39,077 nucleotides of DNA. Origin: Flavobacterium sp. A45. Its GTDB lineage: Bacteria > Bacteroidota > Bacteroidia > Flavobacteriales > Flavobacteriaceae. The notes below the pieces were generated by a model. That model saw only the letters and a list, made by a program, of their open reading frames with translations, did no database searches and was not told the origin of the DNA. Positions 1 through 8,887 of this stretch are shown piece by piece. The stretch covers positions 1-39,077 of the forward strand of contig NZ_MUNX01000055.1 in assembly GCF_002001005.1 (NCBI RefSeq). Direction: 5' to 3'. A program made the translations under genes and the position numbers. The first letter of the stretch is position 1; each line of letters begins with the position of its first letter.

Positions 1-45
1 GTCAGATACATCAATAATTATTCCCAAACAAAAAGCTTAAAATAA
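1..45 (+). CDS. Possible 3' end of an upstream gene (partial)
   Basis: Frame 1 is open from the window edge to a TAA at 43-45, which directly abuts the ATG of the TonB-dependent receptor at 46. The 14 visible residues end in SQTKSLK. Zero spacing suggests translational coupling with the receptor. In Bacteroidota an anti-sigma factor of the FecR type often sits here, because STN-domain receptors signal to such proteins. The visible residues are too few to identify the family, so that is only an inference from context. Confidence 0.4.
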   Translation, partial: VRYINNYSQTKSLK

Positions 46-2826
46 ATGAGAAAAATAATCTTCATCATAATAACCCTAACTTCGTTTCAAACTTTATTTT
101 CTCAAAAAATTAACAATAAAATATCTATCGACTTCAACAATGTCAATAGAAGAACAGCAATACAAGAAATAGAAAAAGCGACAGACTACAAGTTTTATTT
201 TAATCCAAAATGGCTTTCAAACGACACTATTACAATTTCAAAAAGCTATAAGGAAGCCACAATCAACAATATCCTAAATGGTGTTTTTGAAGACACCAAC
301 CTCAATTATTACATCACAAATAACAAAGTAATTCTAACTCAAAACCTTCTAATTTACGATAAGTTACCCATTGATTATTTTGTTAAAACAGAAGAAAACG
401 ACAGCAAAAAGAAACAGACAGAATCTAACTCTAAACCAATATTCTACAAAGAAAAGGACAGTCTTGAACTAACCGAAAAAGCGATTATAACCACAACTCT
501 CATTGGTAAGGAAAAAAAGAAATCTGAAACAAAACTCTATACTATTTCAGGACACGTAAAAGACAAAAAAACTAAAAAACCTCTTTCAAACATATCCATT
601 AGTGCACAGGAAAAGAAGATAAATACTGTTACTGATAGTGAGGGTTACTATAGTATACAGCTACCATCTGGAGTTAATTATCTACAAATTGAATCGGTTA
701 ATTTTGAAAAGACAATACGAAAGGTCATCATTTATGACAATGGAAAACTGGACGTTTCAATTTCTGAAAGCATAAATGAACTAAATGAAGTTTTGATAAA
801 AGGAAAAGGAAATAAAAATGTACGAACAGCAATAACTGGGGTTTCCTCAATAAATGTTGAAGGCATCAAGAACGTTCCATTGGTACTTGGAGAAAGAGAT
901 ATTTTTAGAGTAGCAGCAACATTACCAGGAATAAAAACCACCGGAGAAGGTTCAGCCGGATTTAACGTAAGAGGTGGAAAAGACGATCAGAACTTAATAC
1001 TTTTAGACAACGCAGTATTATATAACACTTCCCATTTCTTAGGTTTTTTCTCTGCAGTTAATCCATACACCACAAGTAAAGTTGACATCTACAAAGGAAG
1101 TATTCCTGCGCAATTTGGTGGCAGACTATCATCTGTATTTGATATTTCCACCAAAAAAGCAAACACCGAAAAAGTATCTGGAGAGGGAGGTATTGGATCA
1201 GTGACTAGTAATCTTAGTATTGGAACACCAATTGTAAAAGGGAAATCAAGTCTTTTGGTAGGTGTAAGGGGCACCTATTCGGAGTGGATATTAAATTCTT
1301 TAAAAGAAGAGTCTTTAAAAAATAGCGAGGCTGCTTTTTTTGATGGCACACTGAAATACAACCATAAAATAAATGACAATAATAATATTGAATCAACTTT
1401 ATATTATAGTCATGATAAATTTAGTATTTCATCTGATTCCCTTTACAAATACAGCAACCGTTTATTTTCACTGAAATGGGACCACAACTTTAACAGCAAA
1501 AACAAAGCGGCTGTAATTTTTACCAATAGCGAATATAAATTCAATATCGATTATAATGCTGAAAGTGATAATTCTTTTGATTTTGGATATAAATTGAATG
1601 AATCTCAATTGCAATTAAACCTACAAAATCTATTTAGCGCCAAGCATACTTTTAACTACGGTATCTCATCAAAACTATACAATATAGACCCTGGATATCT
1701 AAATCCGAAGAAAATTGAATCCACACTTATTCCAATAAATGTAGAAGATGAAAAAGGGCTGGAATCAGCTGCTTATTTCTCAGATAATTTTAATGTGAGC
1801 GAGAAATTATTATTAAGTTTAGGTTTACGATATTCATTCTATGCAGCATTGGGAGAGTCAACACAAAGGGTTTATCAAGACAACCTTCCTATGAATGATG
1901 CTACCGTTATTGCTACAAATACTTATAAAAATAATGAAGTGATCAAAACCTATGGTGGTTTTGAACCTAGATTAGCAATACGTTATCTAGTAAACGATGA
2001 TTTTTCGGTAAAAACAAGTTATGACAAAACTTTTCAATTTATACATTTACTAACCAACAATACTACCCAATCACCTACTGACGCCTGGAAACTTTCAGAT
2101 TTAAATATTGCTCCACAGGAAGCTCAACAGTTCTCTTTAGGTTTTTACAAAAATATAGATCAAGACTTATTGGAAATCAGTTTAGAGGGCTACTACAAAA
2201 AATCCAAAAACTTATTGGATTATAAAGTTGGCGGTGATCTGGTCTTAAATGAAAATATAGAAACTGAAATACTTCAAGGAGATGGAAAAGCTTACGGAGT
2301 AGAGTTATTGTTAAAAAAACAATACGGACGCCTAAACGGATGGATTGGTTATACTTATTCCCGTACTTTTATAAAATTTGACAGTGAATTTAATGACGAA
2401 AAAGTAAATAACGGAAAATATTTCCCGACAAATTTTGACAAACCACACGAAGTAAGTACTGTTTTAAATTACAAAATCACTCAACGTTACAGCTTCTCAG
2501 GAAATTTCATTTATCAATCAGGAAGACCGATTACATATCCTATAGGCACCTATGATTACGGAAATGCATCATACACTCTATATAGTGACCGAAATAAATT
2601 TAGAATACCCGATTATTATCGTTTAGATATAGGCTTTAACATTGAAGGGAACCATAAAATAAAAAAACTGGCTCATAGTTTCTGGAATATATCCATTTAT
2701 AATGTATTAGGCAGAAACAATCCCTACTCGATCTTTTTTGTTACTGAAGAAGGAAAAGTAAAAGCATATAAAACATCTATTTTTGCAATACCAATTCCAA
2801 GTATTACCTATAATTTCAAGTTCTAG
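46..2826 (+). CDS. TonB-dependent receptor with STN signalling domain
   Basis: Outer-membrane active transporter of 926 residues, energised by TonB. A signal peptide covers about residues 1-19 (ends LFSQ). An STN (secretin/TonB short N-terminal) domain follows at about 21-100, with the typical KFYFNPKWL stretch. A carboxypeptidase-D-like regulatory fold lies at about 165-235 (ISGHVKDKKTKKPLSNI) and the plug at about 262-370 (GFNVRGGKDDQNLILLDN, IYKGSIPAQFGGR). The barrel runs to a terminal aromatic residue in YNFKF. STN domains in this family contact a FecR-like anti-sigma factor, so expression may be substrate-induced, but no sigma/anti-sigma pair is visible because the gene starts at the window edge. 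It is followed after 4 bp by three DUF4249 lipoproteins, a common partner of such receptors. The substrate cannot be read from sequence. Confidence 0.93.
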   Translation: MRKIIFIIITLTSFQTLFSQKINNKISIDFNNVNRRTAIQEIEKATDYKFYFNPKWLSNDTITISKSYKEATINNILNGVFEDTNLNYYITNNKVILTQNLLIYDKLPIDYFVKTEENDSKKKQTESNSKPIFYKEKDSLELTEKAIITTTLIGKEKKKSETKLYTISGHVKDKKTKKPLSNISISAQEKKINTVTDSEGYYSIQLPSGVNYLQIESVNFEKTIRKVIIYDNGKLDVSISESINELNEVLIKGKGNKNVRTAITGVSSINVEGIKNVPLVLGERDIFRVAATLPGIKTTGEGSAGFNVRGGKDDQNLILLDNAVLYNTSHFLGFFSAVNPYTTSKVDIYKGSIPAQFGGRLSSVFDISTKKANTEKVSGEGGIGSVTSNLSIGTPIVKGKSSLLVGVRGTYSEWILNSLKEESLKNSEAAFFDGTLKYNHKINDNNNIESTLYYSHDKFSISSDSLYKYSNRLFSLKWDHNFNSKNKAAVIFTNSEYKFNIDYNAESDNSFDFGYKLNESQLQLNLQNLFSAKHTFNYGISSKLYNIDPGYLNPKKIESTLIPINVEDEKGLESAAYFSDNFNVSEKLLLSLGLRYSFYAALGESTQRVYQDNLPMNDATVIATNTYKNNEVIKTYGGFEPRLAIRYLVNDDFSVKTSYDKTFQFIHLLTNNTTQSPTDAWKLSDLNIAPQEAQQFSLGFYKNIDQDLLEISLEGYYKKSKNLLDYKVGGDLVLNENIETEILQGDGKAYGVELLLKKQYGRLNGWIGYTYSRTFIKFDSEFNDEKVNNGKYFPTNFDKPHEVSTVLNYKITQRYSFSGNFIYQSGRPITYPIGTYDYGNASYTLYSDRNKFRIPDYYRLDIGFNIEGNHKIKKLAHSFWNISIYNVLGRNNPYSIFFVTEEGKVKAYKTSIFAIPIPSITYNFKF

Positions 2827-2830
2827 AAAA

Positions 2831-4048
2831 ATGAACTACAAATTTCTATATAAAATAACCTTTCTATTACTTATATCTTTTTTTATAAGTAGCTGCACAG
2901 AGCAATATGCACTTCAATCAAATACTTTTGAAGACGCACTTGTTGTTGAGGCTACAATAACTAATGAATTAAAAAAACAAGAAATAAAAATCACTAAAAC
3001 GTATCGCCTCGAAGAAGAAGAAAACACAATTGAATCTGGCGCAGTCGTTATGGTAACGGATAATGACAATAATAAATATATATTTGAACAAAAAGACAGT
3101 ATATACGTTTCTAAAACAGAGTTTCAGGCTATTCCCGGTCGAAGATACCGATTGGATATAACTACCAACCAGGGAAAATCATATTACTCGACTTCGGAAA
3201 CATTAACTACTGTAAATAAAATTCAGAGTATTGATGCTACTGCACAAACGATTAAAGGAGACAGAGGAGTTCAAATTATTGTAAATAATTACGACCCCAA
3301 TAACAGTTCTAAATATTACAGATACGAATATGAAGAAACCTATAAAATAGTAACCCCAATGTGGAAACAAGATAGTACAATTATACTACCGCCTTTACCT
3401 GATGGCACCCATAAAGAAATAGGCCTAATTTCCCGAAAAGGAGACTCTAGAATTTGCTACGGAACAGCAAAATCAAAAGATATCTTAATAGCATCAACAA
3501 ATTCACTTAGTGAAGATCGTGTTGCCTTCCCAATTCGATTTATCAGTAACCAGAATTACATTATCGCTCATAGATATAGTATCTTTGTTAAACAATACAT
3601 CCAAAGTTTAGAAGCCTACACATTTTACAAAACACTAAAAGAACTATCAGGTTCTGACAATATCCTGTCACAAAACCAAACAGGTTTTTTCTATGGCAAT
3701 ATCAAATCATCCGAAAATCCCAATGAAAAAGTAATTGGTTTTTTTGACGTTTCATCCGTCTCTTCCAAAAGATTTTTTTTTAACTATGTTGATTTATTTC
3801 CAGGAGAGCCATTACCTCCCTATCCTGACAATTGTGACATTCAAGCTTTTACATTTTGCTTTTATGCAAAAAACCCAGACTGTAGAGGAGGTATGCTGCT
3901 TGCTTCTATTGAAAAAAAACAATTACTTTATTTTAACAGTTATCAATATTCTAATCCTATTTATACAACATACGAAATGGTTTCGCTCCCATGTGGCGAC
4001 TGCACAAGTTTTTCATCAAACATAGTTCCTCCTTTTTGGACGGAATAG
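2831..4048 (+). CDS. DUF4249 family lipoprotein, copy A
   Basis: Predicted lipoprotein of 405 residues. The ATG at 2831 is chosen over an upstream TTG at 2783 because it gives a clean lipoprotein signal (FFISSC, Cys22) and starts 4 bp after the receptor stop. The mature N-terminus TEQYALQSNTFE and the C-terminal CGDCTSFSSNIVPPFW are nearly identical in the next two genes. The family is usually encoded beside a TonB-dependent receptor in Bacteroidota and is presumed to sit at the outer membrane and help bind substrate; the biochemical role is unknown. Four late cysteines (CDIQAFTFC, NPDCRGG, CGDC region) could form disulfides. It is part of a tandem triplication in an operon with the receptor. 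Confidence 0.85.
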   Translation: MNYKFLYKITFLLLISFFISSCTEQYALQSNTFEDALVVEATITNELKKQEIKITKTYRLEEEENTIESGAVVMVTDNDNNKYIFEQKDSIYVSKTEFQAIPGRRYRLDITTNQGKSYYSTSETLTTVNKIQSIDATAQTIKGDRGVQIIVNNYDPNNSSKYYRYEYEETYKIVTPMWKQDSTIILPPLPDGTHKEIGLISRKGDSRICYGTAKSKDILIASTNSLSEDRVAFPIRFISNQNYIIAHRYSIFVKQYIQSLEAYTFYKTLKELSGSDNILSQNQTGFFYGNIKSSENPNEKVIGFFDVSSVSSKRFFFNYVDLFPGEPLPPYPDNCDIQAFTFCFYAKNPDCRGGMLLASIEKKQLLYFNSYQYSNPIYTTYEMVSLPCGDCTSFSSNIVPPFWTE

Positions 4049-4061
4049 AAAAAAGTAATCA

Positions 4062-5276
4062 ATGAAAATAAAGTCATTAAATAGTATCGTTCCTCTTTTA
4101 TTGCTCTGCCTATTCATAAGCAGCTGTACAGAGCAATATGCCCTTCAATCAAATACTTTTGAAGACGCACTTGTTGTAGAGGCTACAATAACTAATGAAT
4201 TAAAAAAACAAGAAATAAAAATCACCAGAACTTATCGCCTCGAAGAAGAAAACACAATTGAGTCTGGAGCAAATGTAATAGTAACAGACAATGAAAACAA
4301 TCAATATACTTTTGAACTAAAAGATAGTGTCTATGTTTCAAAAACAGAGTTTCAAGCCATTCCTGGCAGAAAATACCGATTGGATATCATCACCAATGAT
4401 GGGAAATCATATTATTCTGCTTCGGAAACATTGCCAACAGTAAACGAAATACAAAACGTAGACGCAGCTGTGAAAACAGTTGACAGCCAAAGAGGAGTTC
4501 AGATAACCGTCAATAGTTTTGATCCAAATAATACGTCGAAATATTACAGATATGAATATGAAGAAACCTATAAAATTGTAGCTCCATTGTGGAATCAGGA
4601 TAAAACGATTTTATTACCTCCGTTACAGCAAGGTAGTCATAAGGAAATAGGCATCGTTCCCAGGGAAGGAGAATCTAAAACTTGCTACAGCACCGTTAAA
4701 TCAAAAGAAATTTTAATAGCATCCACGAATATCTTGAATGAAGATCGAATGGCCTATCCTATTAGATTCATCAGTGACCAAAATTACATCATATCCCATA
4801 GATATAGCATTTTAGTAAAACAATATATTCAAAATTTAGAATCGTACACATTTTATAAAACATTAAAAAAAACATCAGGTTCCGATAATATTTTATCACA
4901 AAATCAGCCTGGTTTTTTCTACGGCAACATTAGATCTTCCGACAATCCCAATGAAAAAGTAATTGGCTTTTTTGATGTTTCATCCGTTTCATCCAAAAGA
5001 ATATTTTTTAATTATGCTGATTTATTCCCTGAAGAACCTTTACCTCCCTATGTCAACAATTGTGAAATTAAGATTTTGACATTCTGCTTTGAATCGACAA
5101 ATCCAGATTGCAGAGGAGGCATTTTGCTTTCTAACATTGAATCTAATCAGTTAGTGTATCGAGCCAGTTATCAATACTCCAATCCCATATACACGACATA
5201 CGAAATGGTTCCTGCCCCCTGTGGCGACTGTACGAGTTTTTCATCAAATGTAGTTCCTCCATTCTGGACAGACTAA
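4062..5276 (+). CDS. DUF4249 family lipoprotein, copy B
   Basis: Predicted lipoprotein of 404 residues, 13 bp after copy A. The lipobox is LFISSC with Cys22. It shares most of its sequence with copy A, and the stretch coding for mature residues ~23-60 is almost identical at nucleotide level (about 2900-3000 against 4130-4230), while the signal peptide and the middle of the protein have diverged more. The C-terminus CGDCTSFSSNVVPPFW is kept. Role as for copy A: an outer-membrane partner of the upstream TonB receptor is inferred from gene order and family habit only. Confidence 0.85.
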   Translation: MKIKSLNSIVPLLLLCLFISSCTEQYALQSNTFEDALVVEATITNELKKQEIKITRTYRLEEENTIESGANVIVTDNENNQYTFELKDSVYVSKTEFQAIPGRKYRLDIITNDGKSYYSASETLPTVNEIQNVDAAVKTVDSQRGVQITVNSFDPNNTSKYYRYEYEETYKIVAPLWNQDKTILLPPLQQGSHKEIGIVPREGESKTCYSTVKSKEILIASTNILNEDRMAYPIRFISDQNYIISHRYSILVKQYIQNLESYTFYKTLKKTSGSDNILSQNQPGFFYGNIRSSDNPNEKVIGFFDVSSVSSKRIFFNYADLFPEEPLPPYVNNCEIKILTFCFESTNPDCRGGILLSNIESNQLVYRASYQYSNPIYTTYEMVPAPCGDCTSFSSNVVPPFWTD

Positions 5277-5288
5277 TAAAAGTAAAAC

Positions 5289-6491
5289 ATGAAAAAAAAA
5301 TCAACAACTAGAATTCTTTTATTTTTATTGCTATGTTTACTCATAAGCAGTTGTACTGAACAATATGCACTTCAGACAAATACTTTTGAAAATGCACTTG
5401 TCATTGAAGCAACCATTACAAACGAATTAAAAAAGCAACAAATAAAAATCACCAGGACGTATCGCCTCGAAGAAGAAGATCCAACTATTGAAACTGGCGC
5501 AACCGTTACTGTTACCGACAATGAAGACAATAAATACATATTTGAACTAAAAGACAGTGTCTATGTTTCACAAACAGAGTTCCAAGCTGTCCCAGGCAGA
5601 AAATATCGTTTGGATATAACTACCGATGAAGGAAAATCATATTATTCTACTTCACAAACATTAACTACTGTAAACGAAATCCAAAGTATCGATGCAACAG
5701 TTGAAACAAGAGATGGAGTAAGAGGTGTTGAAATTAATGTTAATAGTTATGACCCTACCGGAACTTCAAAATATTACAGATACGAATATGAAGAAACATA
5801 TAAAATAATTTCTCCAATGTGGGATGATGAAATGACAAGGCTGGCACCTTTACCATTGCCTCCTGGGGAAACACATCAAGCAATATTAGTTCTTCCAAGA
5901 ACAAAAGAGACTAAGACTTGTTATACGACCAAAAAAGAAGACTATATAATACTAACATCAACAAATAACCTTACTGAAGATAGGGTAAAATTCCCAATAC
6001 GATTCATCAGCAATCAAAACTACATTATAACACACAGGTATAGCATTCTGGTTCGACAATACATTCAAACTATTGAAGCCTATACCTATTACAAAACACT
6101 AAAAGAAATATCTGGAAGTGAAAGCATTTTATCCCAAAACCAACCTGGTTTTTTTTACGGAAACATTAAATCATCAGACAACCCCAATGAAAAAGTAATT
6201 GGCTTTTTTGAAGTCTCTTCCGTTTATTCAAAACGAATCTTTTTTAATTATACAGATTTATTTCCAAGGGAACCTTTACCCCCCTATTTCATTGACTGTA
6301 CAGAAAGAATATATCAAGATTGTTTTAACCCAACACCCGAATGCAAAGGCGGAGCATTACGTTCAGCAATTAGCGGTAATCTTTTGGTCCACTTGGCAAA
6401 TAGTGGCATAACATATCTAATGGTTCCGCCTCAGTGCGGAGATTGCACCTCATTTTCATCAAATATAATACCTTCATTTTGGATAGACTAA
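5289..6491 (+). CDS. DUF4249 family lipoprotein, copy C
   Basis: Predicted lipoprotein of 400 residues, 12 bp after copy B. The lipobox is LLISSC with Cys22. It is the most divergent of the three: the segment around residues 170-215 differs (MTRLAPLPLPPGETHQ), and the region before the conserved end is shorter. The CGDCTSFSSN motif is retained and the last residues are IIPSFWID. Its final 13 bp overlap the proposed TTG start of the next gene. The divergence pattern is what one would expect if the three copies bind related but different ligands; that is speculation. Confidence 0.83.
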   Translation: MKKKSTTRILLFLLLCLLISSCTEQYALQTNTFENALVIEATITNELKKQQIKITRTYRLEEEDPTIETGATVTVTDNEDNKYIFELKDSVYVSQTEFQAVPGRKYRLDITTDEGKSYYSTSQTLTTVNEIQSIDATVETRDGVRGVEINVNSYDPTGTSKYYRYEYEETYKIISPMWDDEMTRLAPLPLPPGETHQAILVLPRTKETKTCYTTKKEDYIILTSTNNLTEDRVKFPIRFISNQNYIITHRYSILVRQYIQTIEAYTYYKTLKEISGSESILSQNQPGFFYGNIKSSDNPNEKVIGFFEVSSVYSKRIFFNYTDLFPREPLPPYFIDCTERIYQDCFNPTPECKGGALRSAISGNLLVHLANSGITYLMVPPQCGDCTSFSSNIIPSFWID

Positions 6492-8239
6492 AACTCACAC
6501 TCAGTATCGCTCTGGCATTAGTAACCAACCTATTTGCTAATGCACAAAACAACAATCCAATTGCCGAAACCAAGAGGATCACAGAAACAATGCAGGAAAA
6601 AATATTCCTCCATTTAAACACGACAACATTCGTTACCGGAGAAACTTTATACTTTAAAATCTATTGTATGAATCCTGTAAATAATTCAACAAGCCTTATT
6701 AGTAAAATAGGATATGTAGAGCTTATTGACAGTAACAAACAAGTAGTATCAAAAAGCAAAATTTATTTAGAGAAAGGAATTGGAGAAGGAAATTATTTCA
6801 TACCCACTACATTAAGCACAGGCAGCTACAAACTAATTGCTTACACAAAATGGATGCTCAACAGTTCATCATCAAATTTTGAAGTAATTGATCTTACTAT
6901 CATAAATCCTTACAAGCCAAAACAAGTTGCGGACCTTAGCGGCAATAATACAATATCAAACACAACAAATAACTCAAGTATTGCTAAAAATGAATCTAGT
7001 ATTACTAAAAATATAACTATTCAAAAAGACAAAAAAACATATTCCAATAGAGAAAAAGTTAATTTGAATATTATCCCATTATCTGGGCATCTAGAAAAAG
7101 GAAATTATTCAATTTCTATTAGAAAATTAGTCACTCTCCCAATAAAAAGACAAAGAAATGCTATTGCATTTAAAGAGAATAACACTATTACAAATTCCAA
7201 AAACTCAATAACAAATATTGACATAATCCCCGAACTTCGTGGAGAACTAATTACTGGATCGATTAGCTCTAGAAAAAAGGAATTAGGAATAAGCAATAAA
7301 ATAGTTATACTCTCTATTCCAGGTAAATCGTTTGCGGTAAAATCAGCCAAAACTAATTCATCTGGTAAATTTATTTTTATACTCGATAAAAACCCAAACA
7401 ATTCAAATTGTATTGTCCAAGTTATGGATGACAATCGCAATGATTACAGTATACAACTGGATGAACTTGCTAAAGTTGAAACAACATCATTAAACTTTCA
7501 ATCTGATCTAAATCTTACAATTAATGATTCGGTTGCCATTCAAGAGCAATCAATAGCTAATCAAATTGAGAATGGCTATTATGATATAAAAAAAGACAGT
7601 TTACTCACTGAAGTTAAAACAGAATCTTTTTTTAATACATTTCAAAAAGAATATGTTCTTGATGATTACACCCGTTTCCCTACATTTAAAGAAACCATAA
7701 TAGAAGTCGTAACCGAATTATACTTTAGAAAAAACAATGAAGATTATCTGCTGTATGTTAGAAACGACAAGAAGGATCTTACTATTTACGGCCCTCCATT
7801 GGTTTTAGTGGATGGTATTGTCATACAGAATGTCAACGAGCTGTTCAACTACAATATGGCGAATGTATCTAAAATAAGTTTAATCAATGAAGGATATGTA
7901 TATGGACCAGGATTATTTGGAGGACTGGTTAGCATAGAAACAAAAAATAATGATTACCAAACTAAAGCAACAGGGGATTTCATAAAAAAAACAGACATAC
8001 AAAGACCTCTTAGTGAAACCAAATTCTTCGTCCCTGATTATACTGACCTGTCAAAAAACCAAAGAATACCAGATTATCGTTATCAACTATTGTGGCTTCC
8101 TCAACTTACCTTAGCTAGCAATGAAAACCCAATATCCTTTTACACCTCCGATGTAACAGGAACATTCGAGATTACCCTAGAGGGCTTCACTGACCAAGGC
8201 ATTCCAGTCTCACTAAAAGACACTTTTGAAGTACAATAG
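6479..8239 (+). CDS. Exported protein with MG2-like and TonB plug-like regions
   Basis: Exported protein of about 586 residues. No ATG exists near the 5' end. The TTG at 6479 is preferred because it gives a regular signal peptide (MDRLKLTLSIALALV, cleavage near ANAQ); the GTG at 6434 would add 15 residues encoded inside copy C of the lipoprotein. The N-terminal part (FVTGETLYFKIYC) resembles macroglobulin MG2-type domains of large Bacteroidota surface proteins. A middle carboxypeptidase-regulatory-like stretch (ELRGELITGSISSRKKELG) precedes a C-terminal plug-like region (GPPLVLVDGIVIQNVNELF, YGPGLFGGLVSIET). There is no barrel after the plug. It is the last gene of the receptor/DUF4249 operon and is probably periplasmic. 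Function unknown; an accessory to the receptor is the natural guess. Confidence 0.75.
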   Translation: MDRLKLTLSIALALVTNLFANAQNNNPIAETKRITETMQEKIFLHLNTTTFVTGETLYFKIYCMNPVNNSTSLISKIGYVELIDSNKQVVSKSKIYLEKGIGEGNYFIPTTLSTGSYKLIAYTKWMLNSSSSNFEVIDLTIINPYKPKQVADLSGNNTISNTTNNSSIAKNESSITKNITIQKDKKTYSNREKVNLNIIPLSGHLEKGNYSISIRKLVTLPIKRQRNAIAFKENNTITNSKNSITNIDIIPELRGELITGSISSRKKELGISNKIVILSIPGKSFAVKSAKTNSSGKFIFILDKNPNNSNCIVQVMDDNRNDYSIQLDELAKVETTSLNFQSDLNLTINDSVAIQEQSIANQIENGYYDIKKDSLLTEVKTESFFNTFQKEYVLDDYTRFPTFKETIIEVVTELYFRKNNEDYLLYVRNDKKDLTIYGPPLVLVDGIVIQNVNELFNYNMANVSKISLINEGYVYGPGLFGGLVSIETKNNDYQTKATGDFIKKTDIQRPLSETKFFVPDYTDLSKNQRIPDYRYQLLWLPQLTLASNENPISFYTSDVTGTFEITLEGFTDQGIPVSLKDTFEVQ

Positions 8240-8248
8240 CACTACCAG

Positions 8249-8282
8249 AAACCCCAATTCATTAATTTGATTTGGGGTTTTT
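8249..8282 (+). terminator. Rho-independent terminator of the TonB/DUF4249 operon
   Basis: A perfect 9-bp stem, AAACCCCAA at 8249-8257 with TTGGGGTTT at 8272-8280, runs into a short T tract. It lies 10 bp after the last stop codon of the operon. Confidence 0.85.
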
Positions 8283-8341
8283 CAATCCAATTAAAAACCA
8301 TTAGGACATAACATCCCTTTGAAACTTATTTCAAATAAACC

Positions 8342-8364
8342 ACTATGGACTGAAAGTCCATAGT
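8342..8364. repeat. Perfect 10-bp inverted repeat (hairpin type 1)
   Basis: ACTATGGACT at 8342-8351 pairs perfectly with AGTCCATAGT at 8355-8364 around a GAA spacer. It has no T tract and sits 60 bp beyond the operon terminator, so it is not that operon's terminator. It resembles the element at 8500-8515 in layout (ACTGAA(A)GT centre and a following ATAGTTT). Confidence 0.7.
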
Positions 8365-8414
8365 TTCGGTTTAGGAGACTGAAAGTAGGCAAGGTTGTAG
8401 TACTTATTTATTCA

Positions 8415-8470
8415 CCACAAATTACACTAATTAGCACAAATTAATTTGCGAAAATTTGTGCAATTTGTGG
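8415..8470. repeat. Nested double inverted repeat
   Basis: CCACAAATT (8415-8423) and GCACAAATT (8434-8442) are mirrored by AATTTGTGC (8453-8461) and AATTTGTGG (8462-8470). Outer and inner arms both pair perfectly, so the 56-bp unit can fold as one long or two stacked stems. It looks like one of the short intergenic repeats that are scattered in flavobacterial genomes. Confidence 0.7.
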
Positions 8471-8499
8471 CTAAATTTTTTTTTGAAGCTGAAAGCGAA

Positions 8500-8515
8500 A
8501 TGCACTGAAGTGCAT
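8500..8515. repeat. Short inverted repeat related to the one at 8342
   Basis: ATGCACT (8500-8506) and AGTGCAT (8509-8515) pair across a 2-nt spacer. The surrounding text (CTGAAAGC before it, ATAGTTTT after it) parallels the 8342-8364 repeat, which suggests both belong to one dispersed family. Confidence 0.55.
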
Positions 8516-8887
8516 AGTTTTAACTATTTTTGAGATCAATAAAATTCACTGAACTCCTATAGGAATAAATATTATAGTGGAATAATCCCTATGCAAATGC
8601 AAAACGAGAAATTCAGCAGTAAAACAGCATCCAAATCACGCTTTTAACTCAATAAAATTAGCGGTAATTGCGTAATTCTTTGCGCTTTTTTAAGTCCTCG
8701 TTTTGATAAAATCCTTATCAATCTATACGATCCTTACTCTATCCTAGTCCAAAAAATAAAAGCTATTTCACTTAATTTAAAGTAAATAGATTAAAAGCAA
8801 CAAAAAAAAATAATAAAACCACTACATATTATTCAAAGAAAAAAAATATCTTTAACGTGAATATTATTAACAACTAACTAAAAAATT

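Larger units (their letters stand above)
8283..8887. other. Gene-free stretch of about 600 bp with dispersed repeats
   Basis: No convincing coding sequence on either strand. It holds three inverted-repeat elements (listed separately), a CTTTGCG motif near 8679, and a very A-rich run just before the next gene (8800-8850). A TATCTTTA at 8847-8854 resembles the Bacteroidota -7 element TAnnTTTG, but no TTTG -33 partner lies at the right distance, so no promoter is called. Confidence 0.6.
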
